The notes beneath the pieces are model-generated. The model did not search any database, was not told where the DNA came from, and saw only the letters and a list, made by a program, of their open reading frames with translations. From Castellaniella denitrificans (GTDB taxonomy: Bacteria; Pseudomonadota; Gammaproteobacteria; Burkholderiales; Burkholderiaceae_B), in the NCBI RefSeq assembly GCF_027214045.1, contig NZ_JAPWHE010000001.1, positions 62,001-126,000 of the forward strand: DNA of 64,000 nucleotides, in the 5' to 3' direction. Within the stretch, counting starts at the first letter, position 1. The number at the start of each line of letters is the position of its first letter. Position numbers and translations under genes: made by a program. Of the stretch, positions 37,582 through 48,703 are shown one piece after another.

Positions 37582-38283
37582 TCAGACTTCCCAGACGTAG
37601 CCATAGCCGCGCAGGGACTCCACCGGCGGCTCCATGCCGGCCTGCCGTCCCCGCCAGCGCAGGCGGCTGACGATGCCGCGCGGCTTGGGGTCGTGCGGCT
37701 GGCGGCCGCGGGCATGCCGCCACCCCTGGAGCAGCGCCTGGTTCAGCATCGCATGGCTGGCGAGATGGCCGGGCGCCTCGAACAGGCAGATCAGGATCGC
37801 GCGCTCCGAGACGGTCAGGCGCAGGGAAGCCCCGTCGCGATGCCGCAAAAGCCAGCCTTGATCCTCCAGCGTCCAGTACCCGATGGCGTGGCGCGGATCC
37901 GCCGCGTCCCCGGCGCGATCGATCCGCCGCAGGTGCAAGGCCCGCAGAATGGCCGCCAGCACGGCCGGCGTATCGTCCTGCCGCATCACCCAGTCCACGC
38001 CGACCTGCAGCAATGCCGTCAGTTCGCCCCGGCGCGCAGGCCCCATGAAGGCCACCAGATCCAGCGGCAATCCCATGTCGCGCGCCAACCACGCCGCGCG
38101 GCAGTTCGATGCCGCGTCCGACATCAGCAACGCGGCATCGCAACCCCGCAGGGCTTCCCCGATCGTTTGCCGGTCGAGGCCTTCTTGGTTGCCACACCGT
38201 CGCACCCGGCAGCCTGCGGCACGCAGGTACTGCAAATTGGCATTGTCCTCGGGCGCCAATGCCCAAACGAGGCGGCCCTGCAT
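37582..38283 (-). CDS. OmpR-like transcriptional regulator with atypical receiver
   Basis: The 233-residue protein has a C-terminal winged helix of the Trans_reg_C type (about 150-230) containing LTVSERAILICLFEAPGH and ending LRGYGYVWE, the usual OmpR-type ending. The N-terminal 120 residues fold-match a receiver only loosely: an Asp lies in the third-strand position (AALLMSDAAS), but the conserved Lys-Pro near its end is missing (GVDWVMRQDD). It may be a phosphorylation-independent regulator. No histidine kinase is adjacent. It is divergent from the small XRE-type gene. Confidence 0.7.
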   Translation of the reverse strand: MQGRLVWALAPEDNANLQYLRAAGCRVRRCGNQEGLDRQTIGEALRGCDAALLMSDAASNCRAAWLARDMGLPLDLVAFMGPARRGELTALLQVGVDWVMRQDDTPAVLAAILRALHLRRIDRAGDAADPRHAIGYWTLEDQGWLLRHRDGASLRLTVSERAILICLFEAPGHLASHAMLNQALLQGWRHARGRQPHDPKPRGIVSRLRWRGRQAGMEPPVESLRGYGYVWEV

Positions 38284-38304
38284 CCCTTTTCTCCTGCTTA
38301 TCCG

Positions 38305-38330
38305 CTCAATAATTACAAATGTATTATTTC
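38305..38330. promoter_or_regulatory. AT-rich dyad between two divergent regulator genes
   Basis: An imperfect dyad centred on TACAAATGTA (38314-38323), flanked by AATAA and TTATT, lies in an AT-rich gap between the OmpR-like and XRE-type genes. It is a plausible operator for one of them. No direct evidence. Confidence 0.35.
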
Positions 38331-38371
38331 ATAAACACCAATGTGATCGTCCTTTTTAGTCCAATGGGCGG

Positions 38372-38740
38372 GTGGAAACCTTTGCAGAACGGCTCCGGCA
38401 TGCCCGACTCCTGCGCGGCCTGTCGCAGGAGACTTTGGCACGTGCCTGCGGGCTGTCGCAAAGCGCCATTTCCAGCTACGAGAACGGCACCCGTCAATCG
38501 CCGAAAAAACTGCTGAGCCTGGCCCAGGTCCTGGAAGTGGACATCTATTGGCTGAGCCGCGGCCAGGGCGACATGACGCCGCCACCCGGCGCGATCGGCG
38601 CCCTTGGGGAAGGCGCCTGGCCCTTTCCCTCGATCGACCCCCGGCAATTCTGGACCCTGACCCGCAAGGACCGACTGGTCGTGGAAAGCGCCGTCGGCGC
38701 CCTGATCGACAGCCTGCTGATTTCAGGAAAAGAAGGCTAA
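38372..38740 (+). CDS. XRE-family helix-turn-helix regulator
   Basis: The 122-residue protein begins at a GTG (38372; METFAERLRHARLLRGLSQE) because the nearby ATG at 38364 is out of frame. The Cro/C1 helix-turn-helix covers about 5-60: LSQETLARACGLSQSAISSYENG and PKKLLSLAQVLEVD. The remaining 60 residues (WPFPSIDPRQFWTLTRKDRLVVESAVGALIDSL) resemble the tail of small phage- or plasmid-type repressors without a peptidase domain. No phage genes are near, so it is probably a resident regulator. The target may be its own promoter or that of the divergent regulator. Confidence 0.78.
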   Translation: METFAERLRHARLLRGLSQETLARACGLSQSAISSYENGTRQSPKKLLSLAQVLEVDIYWLSRGQGDMTPPPGAIGALGEGAWPFPSIDPRQFWTLTRKDRLVVESAVGALIDSLLISGKEG

Positions 38741-38777
38741 CCCCGCCACGCGCCCTGCGGACAGGTATACTGCACCA

Positions 38778-40890
<2,113 letters not shown>

Positions 40891-40901
40891 AAGAAGCGCC
40901 T

Positions 40902-40916
40902 GCCCCCAAAGGGGGC
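40902..40916. terminator. Short hairpin between thiC and the OmpA-like gene
   Basis: GCCCCC-AAA-GGGGGC (6-bp stem) fills the gap between the two convergent stop codons. The T-run is poor (CTTA), so termination is possible but weak. Confidence 0.4.
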
Positions 40917-40917
40917 C

Positions 40918-41571
40918 TTACTTCACCGCGTACAGAAACAGTTCCACGCGGCGGTTCAGGGCGCGGCCTTCGGCGGTGGCATTGTCGCCCACCGGATTGG
41001 CGGCGCCGCGGCCCTCGGCCGTCAGCCGGCCGGCGGCCACGCCCTGCCCCGCCAGGTACTGCGTCACCGCGCCGGCCCGGCGCTGGGACAGCGGCACATT
41101 GATGGCATCGGTCCCCGTGGAGTCGGTATAGCCGATCGCCTTGGCGCGCAGTTCGGGATGCTGGCTCAGGGCCCGGGCCACACTGTCCAGGACCGGCAGC
41201 AGCGCGGGTTTCAGCACGGCCTTGCCGGTATCGAATGACACGTTGCTGGGAATGTTGACCTTCAGCGTGCCGTCGGGCATCTCGATGACGGCAATCCCCA
41301 GGTTCGACGCGCCGGATTTCTCGACGTCCTGCTTGACCGTCTTCCAGTTGTACCCGACGACGCTGCCCACCACGGTGCCGATGCCGGCGCCGATCAGGGC
41401 CGCCTGGCCGCTGTCGCCGATCAGCGCCCCCAGTCCCGCACCGATGGCGGCGCCCGCGCCGGCCCCGACCGCCGTGTTCTGGCCCTGGGGCGACATGTTG
41501 GCGCAGGCCGTCAAGAGCGCCAGGCTGCCGACTGCCGCCACCCGGGCGGCCCGTTCTGTTGCTGTGCGCAT
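40918..41571 (-). CDS. OmpA-family peptidoglycan-binding lipoprotein with glycine zipper
   Basis: The 217-residue protein is read from the ATG at 41571 (MRTATERAARVAAVGSLALLTAC), preceded by AAGGAG; an upstream ATG 13 codons earlier is not used. The lipobox is LTAC (Cys at about 23). A glycine-zipper segment (AVGAGAGAAIGAGLGALIGD) resembles YMGG/SlyB-type outer-membrane proteins, and the C-terminal OmpA-like domain (about 100-217) contains SFDTGKAVLKPALLPVLDSV and LSQRRAGAVTQYLAGQGV, the peptidoglycan-binding signature. It probably tethers the outer membrane to peptidoglycan. It converges with thiC. Confidence 0.92.
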   Translation of the reverse strand: MRTATERAARVAAVGSLALLTACANMSPQGQNTAVGAGAGAAIGAGLGALIGDSGQAALIGAGIGTVVGSVVGYNWKTVKQDVEKSGASNLGIAVIEMPDGTLKVNIPSNVSFDTGKAVLKPALLPVLDSVARALSQHPELRAKAIGYTDSTGTDAINVPLSQRRAGAVTQYLAGQGVAAGRLTAEGRGAANPVGDNATAEGRALNRRVELFLYAVK

Positions 41572-41646
41572 CGCGTTCTCCTTGTTGTGCGAACGAGAAC
41601 AGCGTAGCAAGAAGCCCGGCCGGTAGTGTAACTTGATGTGACCCGG

Positions 41647-42387
<741 letters not shown>

Positions 42388-42433
42388 GGACGGAGGCTCC
42401 TGCGGCGGGACCACGGTCCCACGGGTGAGAAGA

Positions 42434-43528
42434 TTAACGATGCTGCCCCTGATCCAGCTGGCGTTCCAGCGACAGGCTGTAGCGCGAGATCGAGTAGCAG
42501 AATATGAAATAGATGAGCGAGATGAACAGGTAGGATTCCGTGCTGAAGCCGCGCCAGACGGCATCGGACACGGCCGCCTTGGCCGCCTGGGTCAGGTCGA
42601 AGATGCCGATGATCACCACCAGGGACGTGTCCTTGAACAGGGAGATGAAGATCCCCACCAGCGGTGGAATGACGATCTTCAGCGCCTGCGGCAGGATGAT
42701 CTTGCGCATCTGCTGCCAGTAGCTCAGCCCCAGGGAGTCGGCGCCCTCGTACTGGCCCTTGGGGATGGCCTGAAGACCGCCGCGCACGGTCTCGGCCACA
42801 TACGCCGCGGCGAACAGGATGATGGCGATCTGGGCGCGCAGCAGCTTGTCGATGGCGAAGCCTTCGGGCAGGAACAGCGGCAGCATCACCGAGGACATGA
42901 ACAGCAGGCTGACCAGGGGCACCCCGCGGATCAGTTCGATGTAGACCACGCACACGGCCTTGACGCCCGGCATGTGCGAACGCCGGCCCAGGGCGAGCAG
43001 CAGTCCGAAGGGGAAGGCGAAGGCGATGCCGAAGGTCGACAGGATCAGGGTCAGCGGCAGGCCGCCCCACTTGGCGTTTTCCACGTAGGTCAGCCCCAGG
43101 ACGCCGCCCCACATCAGCACGCCGACGGCCACCAGGGCGACGACCCACAGCAGGCCCAGGAACGGCTTCCAGAACCAGCGGATGCAGCTGCAGACGATCG
43201 CTCCCACCAGGATCACGGAGGCCAGCAGCGGCCGCCATTGCTCATCGTAGGGATAAATGCCGAACAGGATCAGGCGGTGCTTTTCACGCACGAAGGCCCA
43301 GCAATAGCCGCCGGTTTCCCGGCACTGGGCCGCCGTGGTGGCGGCGAAGTCGGGCTTGATGAACAGGTAGTCGATCAGGGCCGGAATCGCCAGCAGCAGC
43401 AGCCACAGGGCCAGGATCGTCAGGATCGCGTTCAGCGGCGAGGAGAACAGCCGGCTGCGCATCCAGCCGATCACGCCCGTGTCGGTGCGCGGCGGCTGGC
43501 GGTCGGCACTGGGAAGAGTATGGTCCAT
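42434..43528 (-). CDS. aapM: General L-amino-acid ABC transporter, permease M
   Basis: The 364-residue permease has a longer N-terminal part than most polar amino-acid permeases, with two early helices (about 30-55 and 100-125) separated by a periplasmic loop containing [11 protein letters not shown], typical of AapM/BztC. The core has [22 protein letters not shown] and the EAA-type loop [24 protein letters not shown] for contact with the ATPase. It pairs with aapQ, whose stop codon directly precedes its start in transcript order (0-1 bp), so translation is tightly coupled. Confidence 0.95.
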   Translation of the reverse strand: MDHTLPSADRQPPRTDTGVIGWMRSRLFSSPLNAILTILALWLLLLAIPALIDYLFIKPDFAATTAAQCRETGGYCWAFVREKHRLILFGIYPYDEQWRPLLASVILVGAIVCSCIRWFWKPFLGLLWVVALVAVGVLMWGGVLGLTYVENAKWGGLPLTLILSTFGIAFAFPFGLLLALGRRSHMPGVKAVCVVYIELIRGVPLVSLLFMSSVMLPLFLPEGFAIDKLLRAQIAIILFAAAYVAETVRGGLQAIPKGQYEGADSLGLSYWQQMRKIILPQALKIVIPPLVGIFISLFKDTSLVVIIGIFDLTQAAKAAVSDAVWRGFSTESYLFISLIYFIFCYSISRYSLSLERQLDQGQHR

Positions 43529-44716
43529 CTAGCGCTCCACCAGCGCGATGCGCTTGTTGTACCAGTTCATGAAGACCGAGATCGACAGGCTGACGACCAG
43601 GTAGGCGGCCATGATGATCATGATGCCCTCGATGGCCTGCCCGGTCTGGTTCAGGATGGTGTTGGTGACGGCCACGATGTCGGGGTAGCCGATGGCCACG
43701 GCCAGCGAACTGTTCTTCGTCAGGTTCAGATACTGGCTGGTCATGGGCGGGATGATCACCCGCATGGCCTGGGGCAGGATCACCAGCCGCAGGGTGCGCG
43801 CCCGAGACAGGCCGATCGAGGAGGCGGCTTCCCATTGGCCCGGGCTGACGGCCTGGATGCCGGAACGCACGACCTCGCCCACGAAAGCCGAGGTGTAGGT
43901 CACCAGTCCCAGCAGCAACGCCGAGAATTCGGGCGACATGTTCAGTCCGCCCTGAAAATTGAAGCCCTTGAGTTCGGGCCGGTCCAGGACCAGCGAACCG
44001 CCGCTGATCCAGAAAGCCAGCACAGGCACGACGATCAGCAGGCCCAGGGCCGCACGCCCCAGGGGAAAGATCTTGCCGGTGGCGTCCTGGCGGCGGCGCG
44101 CCCAATGGGCGAGCAACACGATCAGCACGATGGCCAGCGCCAATCCGCCAAAGATCCAGTCCATCGCATCGCCCTTGAACCAGGGGACCTTGAAGCCGCG
44201 ATTGGAAACGAAGACGTCGGGCAGGGGCTGCAGCGCCTGCCGGGGGCCTGGCATGAGCTCGGTGATCAGGGCATACCAGAAGAAGAGCTGCAGCAGCAGC
44301 GGGATGTTGCGCATGACCTCGATGTAGAGGCCGGCCAGGCGCGAGATCAGCCAGTTCTTCGACAGACGGCTGATGCCCAGCAGCGTGCCGAACAAGGTGG
44401 CGGCGATCACCCCGATCACGGAGACCTTGAGGGTGTTCAGCAGGCCGACCACGACCGCGTGGCCATAGGTGTCCGCAGGGGAATAATCCACCATCGACTC
44501 GCCGATGGCGAATCCGGCCTCTTCGTGCAGAAAGTCGAAACCAGTGGAGATGTTGCGCGCCGCCAGATTGTGCAGCGTGTTGGAAGCCAGGTACCACACG
44601 CCCAGAGCGACAAGTCCCAGAATCAGGATCTGGTAGATCAGCGCGCGCGTGGCCGGATCGTTCCAGGACCAGCGCCTGCGAGGCGCCCTGGGTGCGCGAG
44701 GTGTCGTTTCTTTCAT
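43529..44716 (-). CDS. aapQ: General L-amino-acid ABC transporter, permease Q
   Basis: The 395-residue permease carries the AapQ features: helices near 30-50, a periplasmic loop with DFLHEEAGFAIGESM, the conserved EVMRNIPLLLQLFFWYALI segment and the EAA loop EAASSIGLSRARTLRLVILPQAMR. It forms the membrane channel with AapM. The ATG at 44716 begins MKETTPRAPRAPRRRWSW. It follows aapJ by 95 bp that contain two GC hairpins, and it is immediately followed by aapM. Confidence 0.95.
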   Translation of the reverse strand: MKETTPRAPRAPRRRWSWNDPATRALIYQILILGLVALGVWYLASNTLHNLAARNISTGFDFLHEEAGFAIGESMVDYSPADTYGHAVVVGLLNTLKVSVIGVIAATLFGTLLGISRLSKNWLISRLAGLYIEVMRNIPLLLQLFFWYALITELMPGPRQALQPLPDVFVSNRGFKVPWFKGDAMDWIFGGLALAIVLIVLLAHWARRRQDATGKIFPLGRAALGLLIVVPVLAFWISGGSLVLDRPELKGFNFQGGLNMSPEFSALLLGLVTYTSAFVGEVVRSGIQAVSPGQWEAASSIGLSRARTLRLVILPQAMRVIIPPMTSQYLNLTKNSSLAVAIGYPDIVAVTNTILNQTGQAIEGIMIIMAAYLVVSLSISVFMNWYNKRIALVER

Positions 44717-44733
44717 AGGATACGGGCGGTGAA

Positions 44734-44782
44734 GGCGGCGGCCGCCGCCGGAATCCGGCCACCGGGGGCGCCCCGGCGGCCG
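44734..44782 (-). other. Two hairpins between aapJ and aapQ
   Basis: A perfect 16-bp palindrome GGCGGCGGCCGCCGCC (44734-44749) is followed by a 12-bp stem, 44756-44767 with 44771-44782 (loop GCG). The single mismatch in the second stem becomes a G-U pair in the leftward transcript. Such structures between a binding-protein gene and its permeases often protect the upstream mRNA from 3' exonucleases or cause partial termination. Confidence 0.65.
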
Positions 44783-44811
44783 AAAGGACCGAAGACCGGA
44801 TGATCAGGCGA

Positions 44812-45828
44812 TCAGCGGATCGGCCAAGCGTACATCACGCCGCCCTTGGCCCACTGGGCATTCAGGCCACGTTCCAGCTTGAGCGGGGAGCCCATGCCGA
44901 TGTTGCGCTCGAACGATTCACCGTAGTTGCCAACCTGCTTGATGATATTGTAAGCCCACTTCTTGTCCAGACCCAGGCCCTTGCCCATGTCGCCGGACAC
45001 GCCCAGGATGCGCTGGATGTTGGGGTTGGGGCTCTTGAGCATCTCGTCCAGGTTCTTCGAGGTGATGCCGTATTCCTCGGCCTCGACCATGGCGTTCAGC
45101 GCCCAGCGCACGACCATGAACCATTCGTCGTCACCCTGACGGACCATGGGGCCCAGGGGTTCCTTGGAGAAGTCTTCCGGCAGGATGATGTAGTCGTCCG
45201 GCGTGGCCGAGGACGCGCGCAGGCTGCCCAACTGGGACTTGTCGCTGGTGACGACGTCGCAGCGGCCGGATTCGAAGGTGCGGAAACCTTCTTCGGAGGT
45301 ATTGATCACGACCGGCTTGAAGTCGAGCTTGTGGGAGCGGAACCAGTCGGCCAGATTCAGTTCGGTGGTGGTGCCCTGCAGCACGCAGACCGCGGCGCCG
45401 CCCAGTTCGGTGGCGCTCTTCACGCCCAGGCTCTTCTTGACCAGCACGCCCTGGCTGTCATAGTAGTTGACCCCGGCGCTCATCAGGCCCAGCGTGGTGT
45501 CGCGGGTCATAGTGGCGGTGGTGTTGCGGGTGAGCACGTCGACCTCGCCGGACTGCAGGGCGGTGAAGCGCTGCTGCGTGGTCAGCGGAGTGGCCTTGAA
45601 TTTGCTGGCGTCGCCGAACACCATGGCGGCCACGGCGCGGCACATGTCGACGTCGATGCCTTTCCAGACGCCCTTGCTGTCGGCTTGAGAGAACCCCGGC
45701 AGACCGGCGTTCACGCCGCACTGCACGAAGCCGCGCGCCTTGACGGCGCTATAGGTTTCACCTGCCTGGGCGGTCGTGCCGGCGAACAACAGTGCCGCGC
45801 CGACGGCAGCGAGTTTCATCAGTTTCAT
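44812..45828 (-). CDS. aapJ: General L-amino-acid ABC transporter, substrate-binding protein
   Basis: The 338-residue protein starts at the ATG at 45828 (MKLMKLAAVGAALLFAGTTAQA), giving a Sec signal cut after about residue 22; AAGGAAG lies upstream. The mature protein has the AapJ/BztA signatures GFVQCGVNAGLPGFSQ, GIDVDMCRAVAAMVFGD, DVLTRNTTATMTRD and GDDEWFMVVRWALNAMVEAEEYG. It binds several L-amino acids in the periplasm. It is first in the operon aapJQMP and separated from the permeases by hairpins. Confidence 0.96.
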   Translation of the reverse strand: MKLMKLAAVGAALLFAGTTAQAGETYSAVKARGFVQCGVNAGLPGFSQADSKGVWKGIDVDMCRAVAAMVFGDASKFKATPLTTQQRFTALQSGEVDVLTRNTTATMTRDTTLGLMSAGVNYYDSQGVLVKKSLGVKSATELGGAAVCVLQGTTTELNLADWFRSHKLDFKPVVINTSEEGFRTFESGRCDVVTSDKSQLGSLRASSATPDDYIILPEDFSKEPLGPMVRQGDDEWFMVVRWALNAMVEAEEYGITSKNLDEMLKSPNPNIQRILGVSGDMGKGLGLDKKWAYNIIKQVGNYGESFERNIGMGSPLKLERGLNAQWAKGGVMYAWPIR

Positions 45829-45913
45829 AATCTTCCTTTCCCGATTTGAGCAAGTGGTGTTGAACGACACGGAATACAATCTCGTGGAATTGCTCCGTCT
45901 GGGCTAGATCGTA

Positions 45914-45978
45914 GCCTGCCATCGCAGGCGTGAAACATGCGGGATATCCCTGCTCCCGTCATGGCGATACGCCATGAC
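45914..45978. other. Hairpins in the aapJ-ftsE gap
   Basis: The 213-bp gap between divergent aapJ and ftsE holds GCCTGC-CATC-GCAGGC (about 45914-45929), GGGATATCCC and the perfect 9-bp stem GTCATGGCG-ATA-CGCCATGAC (45958-45978). They lie upstream of ftsE and may be operators or leader structures. I see no clear promoter boxes and no gene. Confidence 0.4.
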
Positions 45979-46041
45979 GCAGGAAGCCCGCCGACCGGCC
46001 CCGGATCGTTCCGCCAGGCATACACCAGGGCCCACGCACGC

Positions 46042-46710
46042 ATGATCGAATTTCAGCACGTCTTCAAATCCTTCGGCCGGGGGCGCAACATTCTCGCGGA
46101 CGTCAATTTCGGCATCGCGCCGGGCGAGTTCGTCTTCGTCTCCGGCCCATCGGGCGCGGGCAAGTCCACCCTGCTGAAGCTGGTCGGCGGGCTGGAGCCC
46201 GCCAGCCGGGGCTCCGTCACGGTCAACGGCCACCGCATCGACCGGTTGTCGGCCCGCGCGCTGCCCTACCTGCGCCGCACCGTCGGCCTGATCCTGCAGG
46301 ACGCCCACCTGCTGTTCGACCGCAGCGCCTTCGACAACGTCATGCTGCCGCTGGCCGTACTGGGCCTGGACCGCGCCACCGCGGCGACCCGCGCCCGCGC
46401 CGCCATGGAAAAGGTCGGCCTGCGCGGCAAAGAGGACCTGTCGCCCATCGAACTGTCCGGCGGCGAGCAGCAGCGCCTGGCCATCGCCCGCGCCATCGTG
46501 GGCCGGCCCGCCATCCTGATCGCCGACGAACCCACCGCCAACCTGGACCACGACAGCGCCACACGCATCATGGACGTATTCCGCGACTTCAACCAGGTCG
46601 GCGTCACGACCCTGATCGCCTCGCACGACACCGGCCTCATGGCCCGCTACGCGCGGCGCACCCTGCGCATCGACGCCGGACGCTTCGACGACATCCAGGG
46701 GGTCCAATGA
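46042..46710 (+). CDS. ftsE: Cell division ATP-binding protein FtsE
   Basis: The 222-residue ATPase is read from the ATG at 46042 (MIEFQHVFKSFGRGRNILAD); the open frame continues upstream but without family similarity. Walker A is GPSGAGKS (35-42), the Q-loop is in LILQDAHLLFD, the signature is LSGGEQQRLAIARAI and Walker B is ILIADEPTANLD. With FtsX it forms the septal ABC complex that controls peptidoglycan amidases and helps the divisome. The stop overlaps the ftsX start (ATGA). Confidence 0.95.
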   Translation: MIEFQHVFKSFGRGRNILADVNFGIAPGEFVFVSGPSGAGKSTLLKLVGGLEPASRGSVTVNGHRIDRLSARALPYLRRTVGLILQDAHLLFDRSAFDNVMLPLAVLGLDRATAATRARAAMEKVGLRGKEDLSPIELSGGEQQRLAIARAIVGRPAILIADEPTANLDHDSATRIMDVFRDFNQVGVTTLIASHDTGLMARYARRTLRIDAGRFDDIQGVQ

Positions 46711-47615
46711 ATCGCTGGCTGCGACATCACCGGTACGCTCTGGGCGTGGCGCTGCGGCGCCTGCGCCAGCACCCTTTCTCGTCGCTGGCCAACATCGCGG
46801 TCATCGCCCTGATGCTGGCCGTGCCCATCCTGGGGGCCTCGGTCCTGCAGTCCAGCCAGCCGCTGGCCCGTCAACTGGCGGTCGCGCCGGAGCTGACGTT
46901 GTTCCTCAAATCAGGAACACCGCCCGCCGCGCAACAGGCCCTGCTGGCGCGCGTGCGCGAACAGGCCGGCGACCGGATCGCACAGGCCCGGCTGATGCCG
47001 CGAGACCAGGCCATGGCCAGGCTGCGCGCCGATCCGACCTGGGCTCGCGCGCTGGACGCGCTGCCCGACAACCCCCTGCCGGACGCCCTGATCGTCACCC
47101 TGCGCGATTCCGACGCCCCGGCACGCCAGGCCACCGACCTGGCGCAGGTCTGGCGCCAATGGCCGGAGGTCCAGGAAATCCAGCTCGACAGCGAATGGGT
47201 GCGGCGCCTGGAGTCCCTGCTTTCCTTCGTGCGGGTGGGCCTGGGCATGCTGGCGGCCGCCGTGGTCGTCGTCGTGCTGGCGACCGTATTCAACACCGTG
47301 CGCCTGCAGGCCCTGACCCAGCGCGAGGAAATCGCCGTCGCCCGGCTGGTGGGCGCCACCGAATCCTTCGTCCGCCGACCCTTTCTGTATCTGGGCGCCC
47401 TGACCGGCCTGGCCGCCAGCCTGCTCGCGCTGCTGCTGGCCTGGCTGGCGCTGACCCCGCTGAACGCGATCCTGGGCGGCTTCGCCCGCAGCTACGGCGT
47501 GGACTGGGCCATCCGCCTGCCGGCCGTGCCCGACCTGCTGCTGTCCGGCCTGCTGGTCGCCCTGCTGGGCGCCATCGCCGCGCGCCTGTCGGTCACGCGG
47601 CGCACCCGGTTCTGA
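46707..47615 (+). CDS. ftsX: Cell division protein FtsX
   Basis: The 302-residue membrane protein has four helices: one near residues 25-47, then three in the C-terminal half (about 175-200, 225-250, 275-295). The periplasmic extracellular loop (about 50-170) contains LTLFLKSGTPPAAQ and the PEVQEIQLDSEWVRRL segment. The TLEREEIAVARLVGATESFVRRPFL-like stretch follows the second helix, as in E. coli FtsX (here TQREEIAVARLVGATESF). It transmits FtsE ATP hydrolysis to the cell-wall hydrolase activators. Its stop shares one base with the mutY start (TGATG). Confidence 0.95.
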   Translation: MNRWLRHHRYALGVALRRLRQHPFSSLANIAVIALMLAVPILGASVLQSSQPLARQLAVAPELTLFLKSGTPPAAQQALLARVREQAGDRIAQARLMPRDQAMARLRADPTWARALDALPDNPLPDALIVTLRDSDAPARQATDLAQVWRQWPEVQEIQLDSEWVRRLESLLSFVRVGLGMLAAAVVVVVLATVFNTVRLQALTQREEIAVARLVGATESFVRRPFLYLGALTGLAASLLALLLAWLALTPLNAILGGFARSYGVDWAIRLPAVPDLLLSGLLVALLGAIAARLSVTRRTRF

Positions 47616-48700
47616 TGCCGCGCCGCGACCCTGCCATCCCGGACGACGCCGCGTCGCGCATCGCCGCCTGGCAACGCCGGGCCGGACGCCACGGACTGCC
47701 CTGGCAACACACCCGGGATCCCTATCGCGTCTGGCTGTCGGAAATCATGCTGCAGCAGACTCAGGCCACAACGGTCGTGCCGTACTACGAACGTTTCCTG
47801 ACCCTGTTCCCAACCGTCGTCGACCTGGCGGATGCGCCGCAGGATGCGGTCCTGAGGGCCTGGGCCGGGCTGGGCTACTACGCCCGCGCGCGCAACCTGC
47901 ACCGCTGCGCGCAGGCGCTGCGCGACGAACACGGCGGCCGGTTTCCCGCCACGGCGGCCGATCTGGCGCAACTGCCCGGCATCGGCCCCTCGACCGCCGC
48001 CGCCGTCGCCGCCTTCGCCTATGGCGAGCGGGCACCGATCCTGGACGGCAACGTGCGACGGGTACTGGCACGCTATTTCGCCATCGAAGGCGATCCCGCC
48101 ACGGCCCGCACGGCCCGGCGCCTCTGGTCGCATGCCCGGGCGCTGGTCGACGCCGCGCCCGCCGATCTGGACATGGCGGCCTATACCCAGGGCCAGATGG
48201 ACCTGGGCGCCACGGTCTGCACGCGGACGCGGCCCGATTGCGCGCGCTGCCCGCTGAGCCCGGACTGCCGGGCGCGGATCGAAGGCCGCCAGGGCGAACT
48301 GCCGACACCGCGCGCACGAAGGGCGCAGCCGCTGCGCCATTGCTGGATGCTGATCGCGGAATGCGAGGGCCGCGTGCTACTGGAGCGCCGGCCGGACACA
48401 GGCATCTGGGGCGGCTTGTGGGCCCTGCCGCAATTCGAGGACGAGGCCGCGCTGGAGGCCGTCTGCGCCGGTCTGGCCGCAGCCGGGCCGCCGCTTTCTC
48501 TGGCCTCGATCGAGCACGTGTTCACGCATTTCCGGCTGCGCATCCAGCCCCTCTGGCTGCGGATCCCGGACGACGCGCCCACGCCGGCCGAGGCGAACCA
48601 GGCCTGGGTCGGCATCGGGAACCTGGCCGACCACGGCATGCCGGCGCCGGTCGCCCGGTTGCTGGACGGTCTGTACGACGGCACGCCCCTGCCGCGCTGA
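47615..48700 (+). CDS. mutY: Adenine DNA glycosylase
   Basis: The 361-residue enzyme removes adenine mispaired with 8-oxoguanine. The catalytic Glu43 is in WLSEIMLQQTQ, the helix-hairpin-helix is LPGIGPSTAAAVAAFAYG and the catalytic Asp lies in PILDGNVRRVL (about 144). A [4Fe-4S] cluster is bound by the Cys set CTRTRPDCARCPLSPDC. A C-terminal NUDIX-like domain (about 235-350) with LWALPQFEDEAALE recognises the 8-oxoG. The start overlaps ftsX by one base; coupling with ftsEX is unusual but the distance makes cotranscription likely. Confidence 0.96.
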   Translation: MPRRDPAIPDDAASRIAAWQRRAGRHGLPWQHTRDPYRVWLSEIMLQQTQATTVVPYYERFLTLFPTVVDLADAPQDAVLRAWAGLGYYARARNLHRCAQALRDEHGGRFPATAADLAQLPGIGPSTAAAVAAFAYGERAPILDGNVRRVLARYFAIEGDPATARTARRLWSHARALVDAAPADLDMAAYTQGQMDLGATVCTRTRPDCARCPLSPDCRARIEGRQGELPTPRARRAQPLRHCWMLIAECEGRVLLERRPDTGIWGGLWALPQFEDEAALEAVCAGLAAAGPPLSLASIEHVFTHFRLRIQPLWLRIPDDAPTPAEANQAWVGIGNLADHGMPAPVARLLDGLYDGTPLPR

Positions 48701-48703
48701 CGG

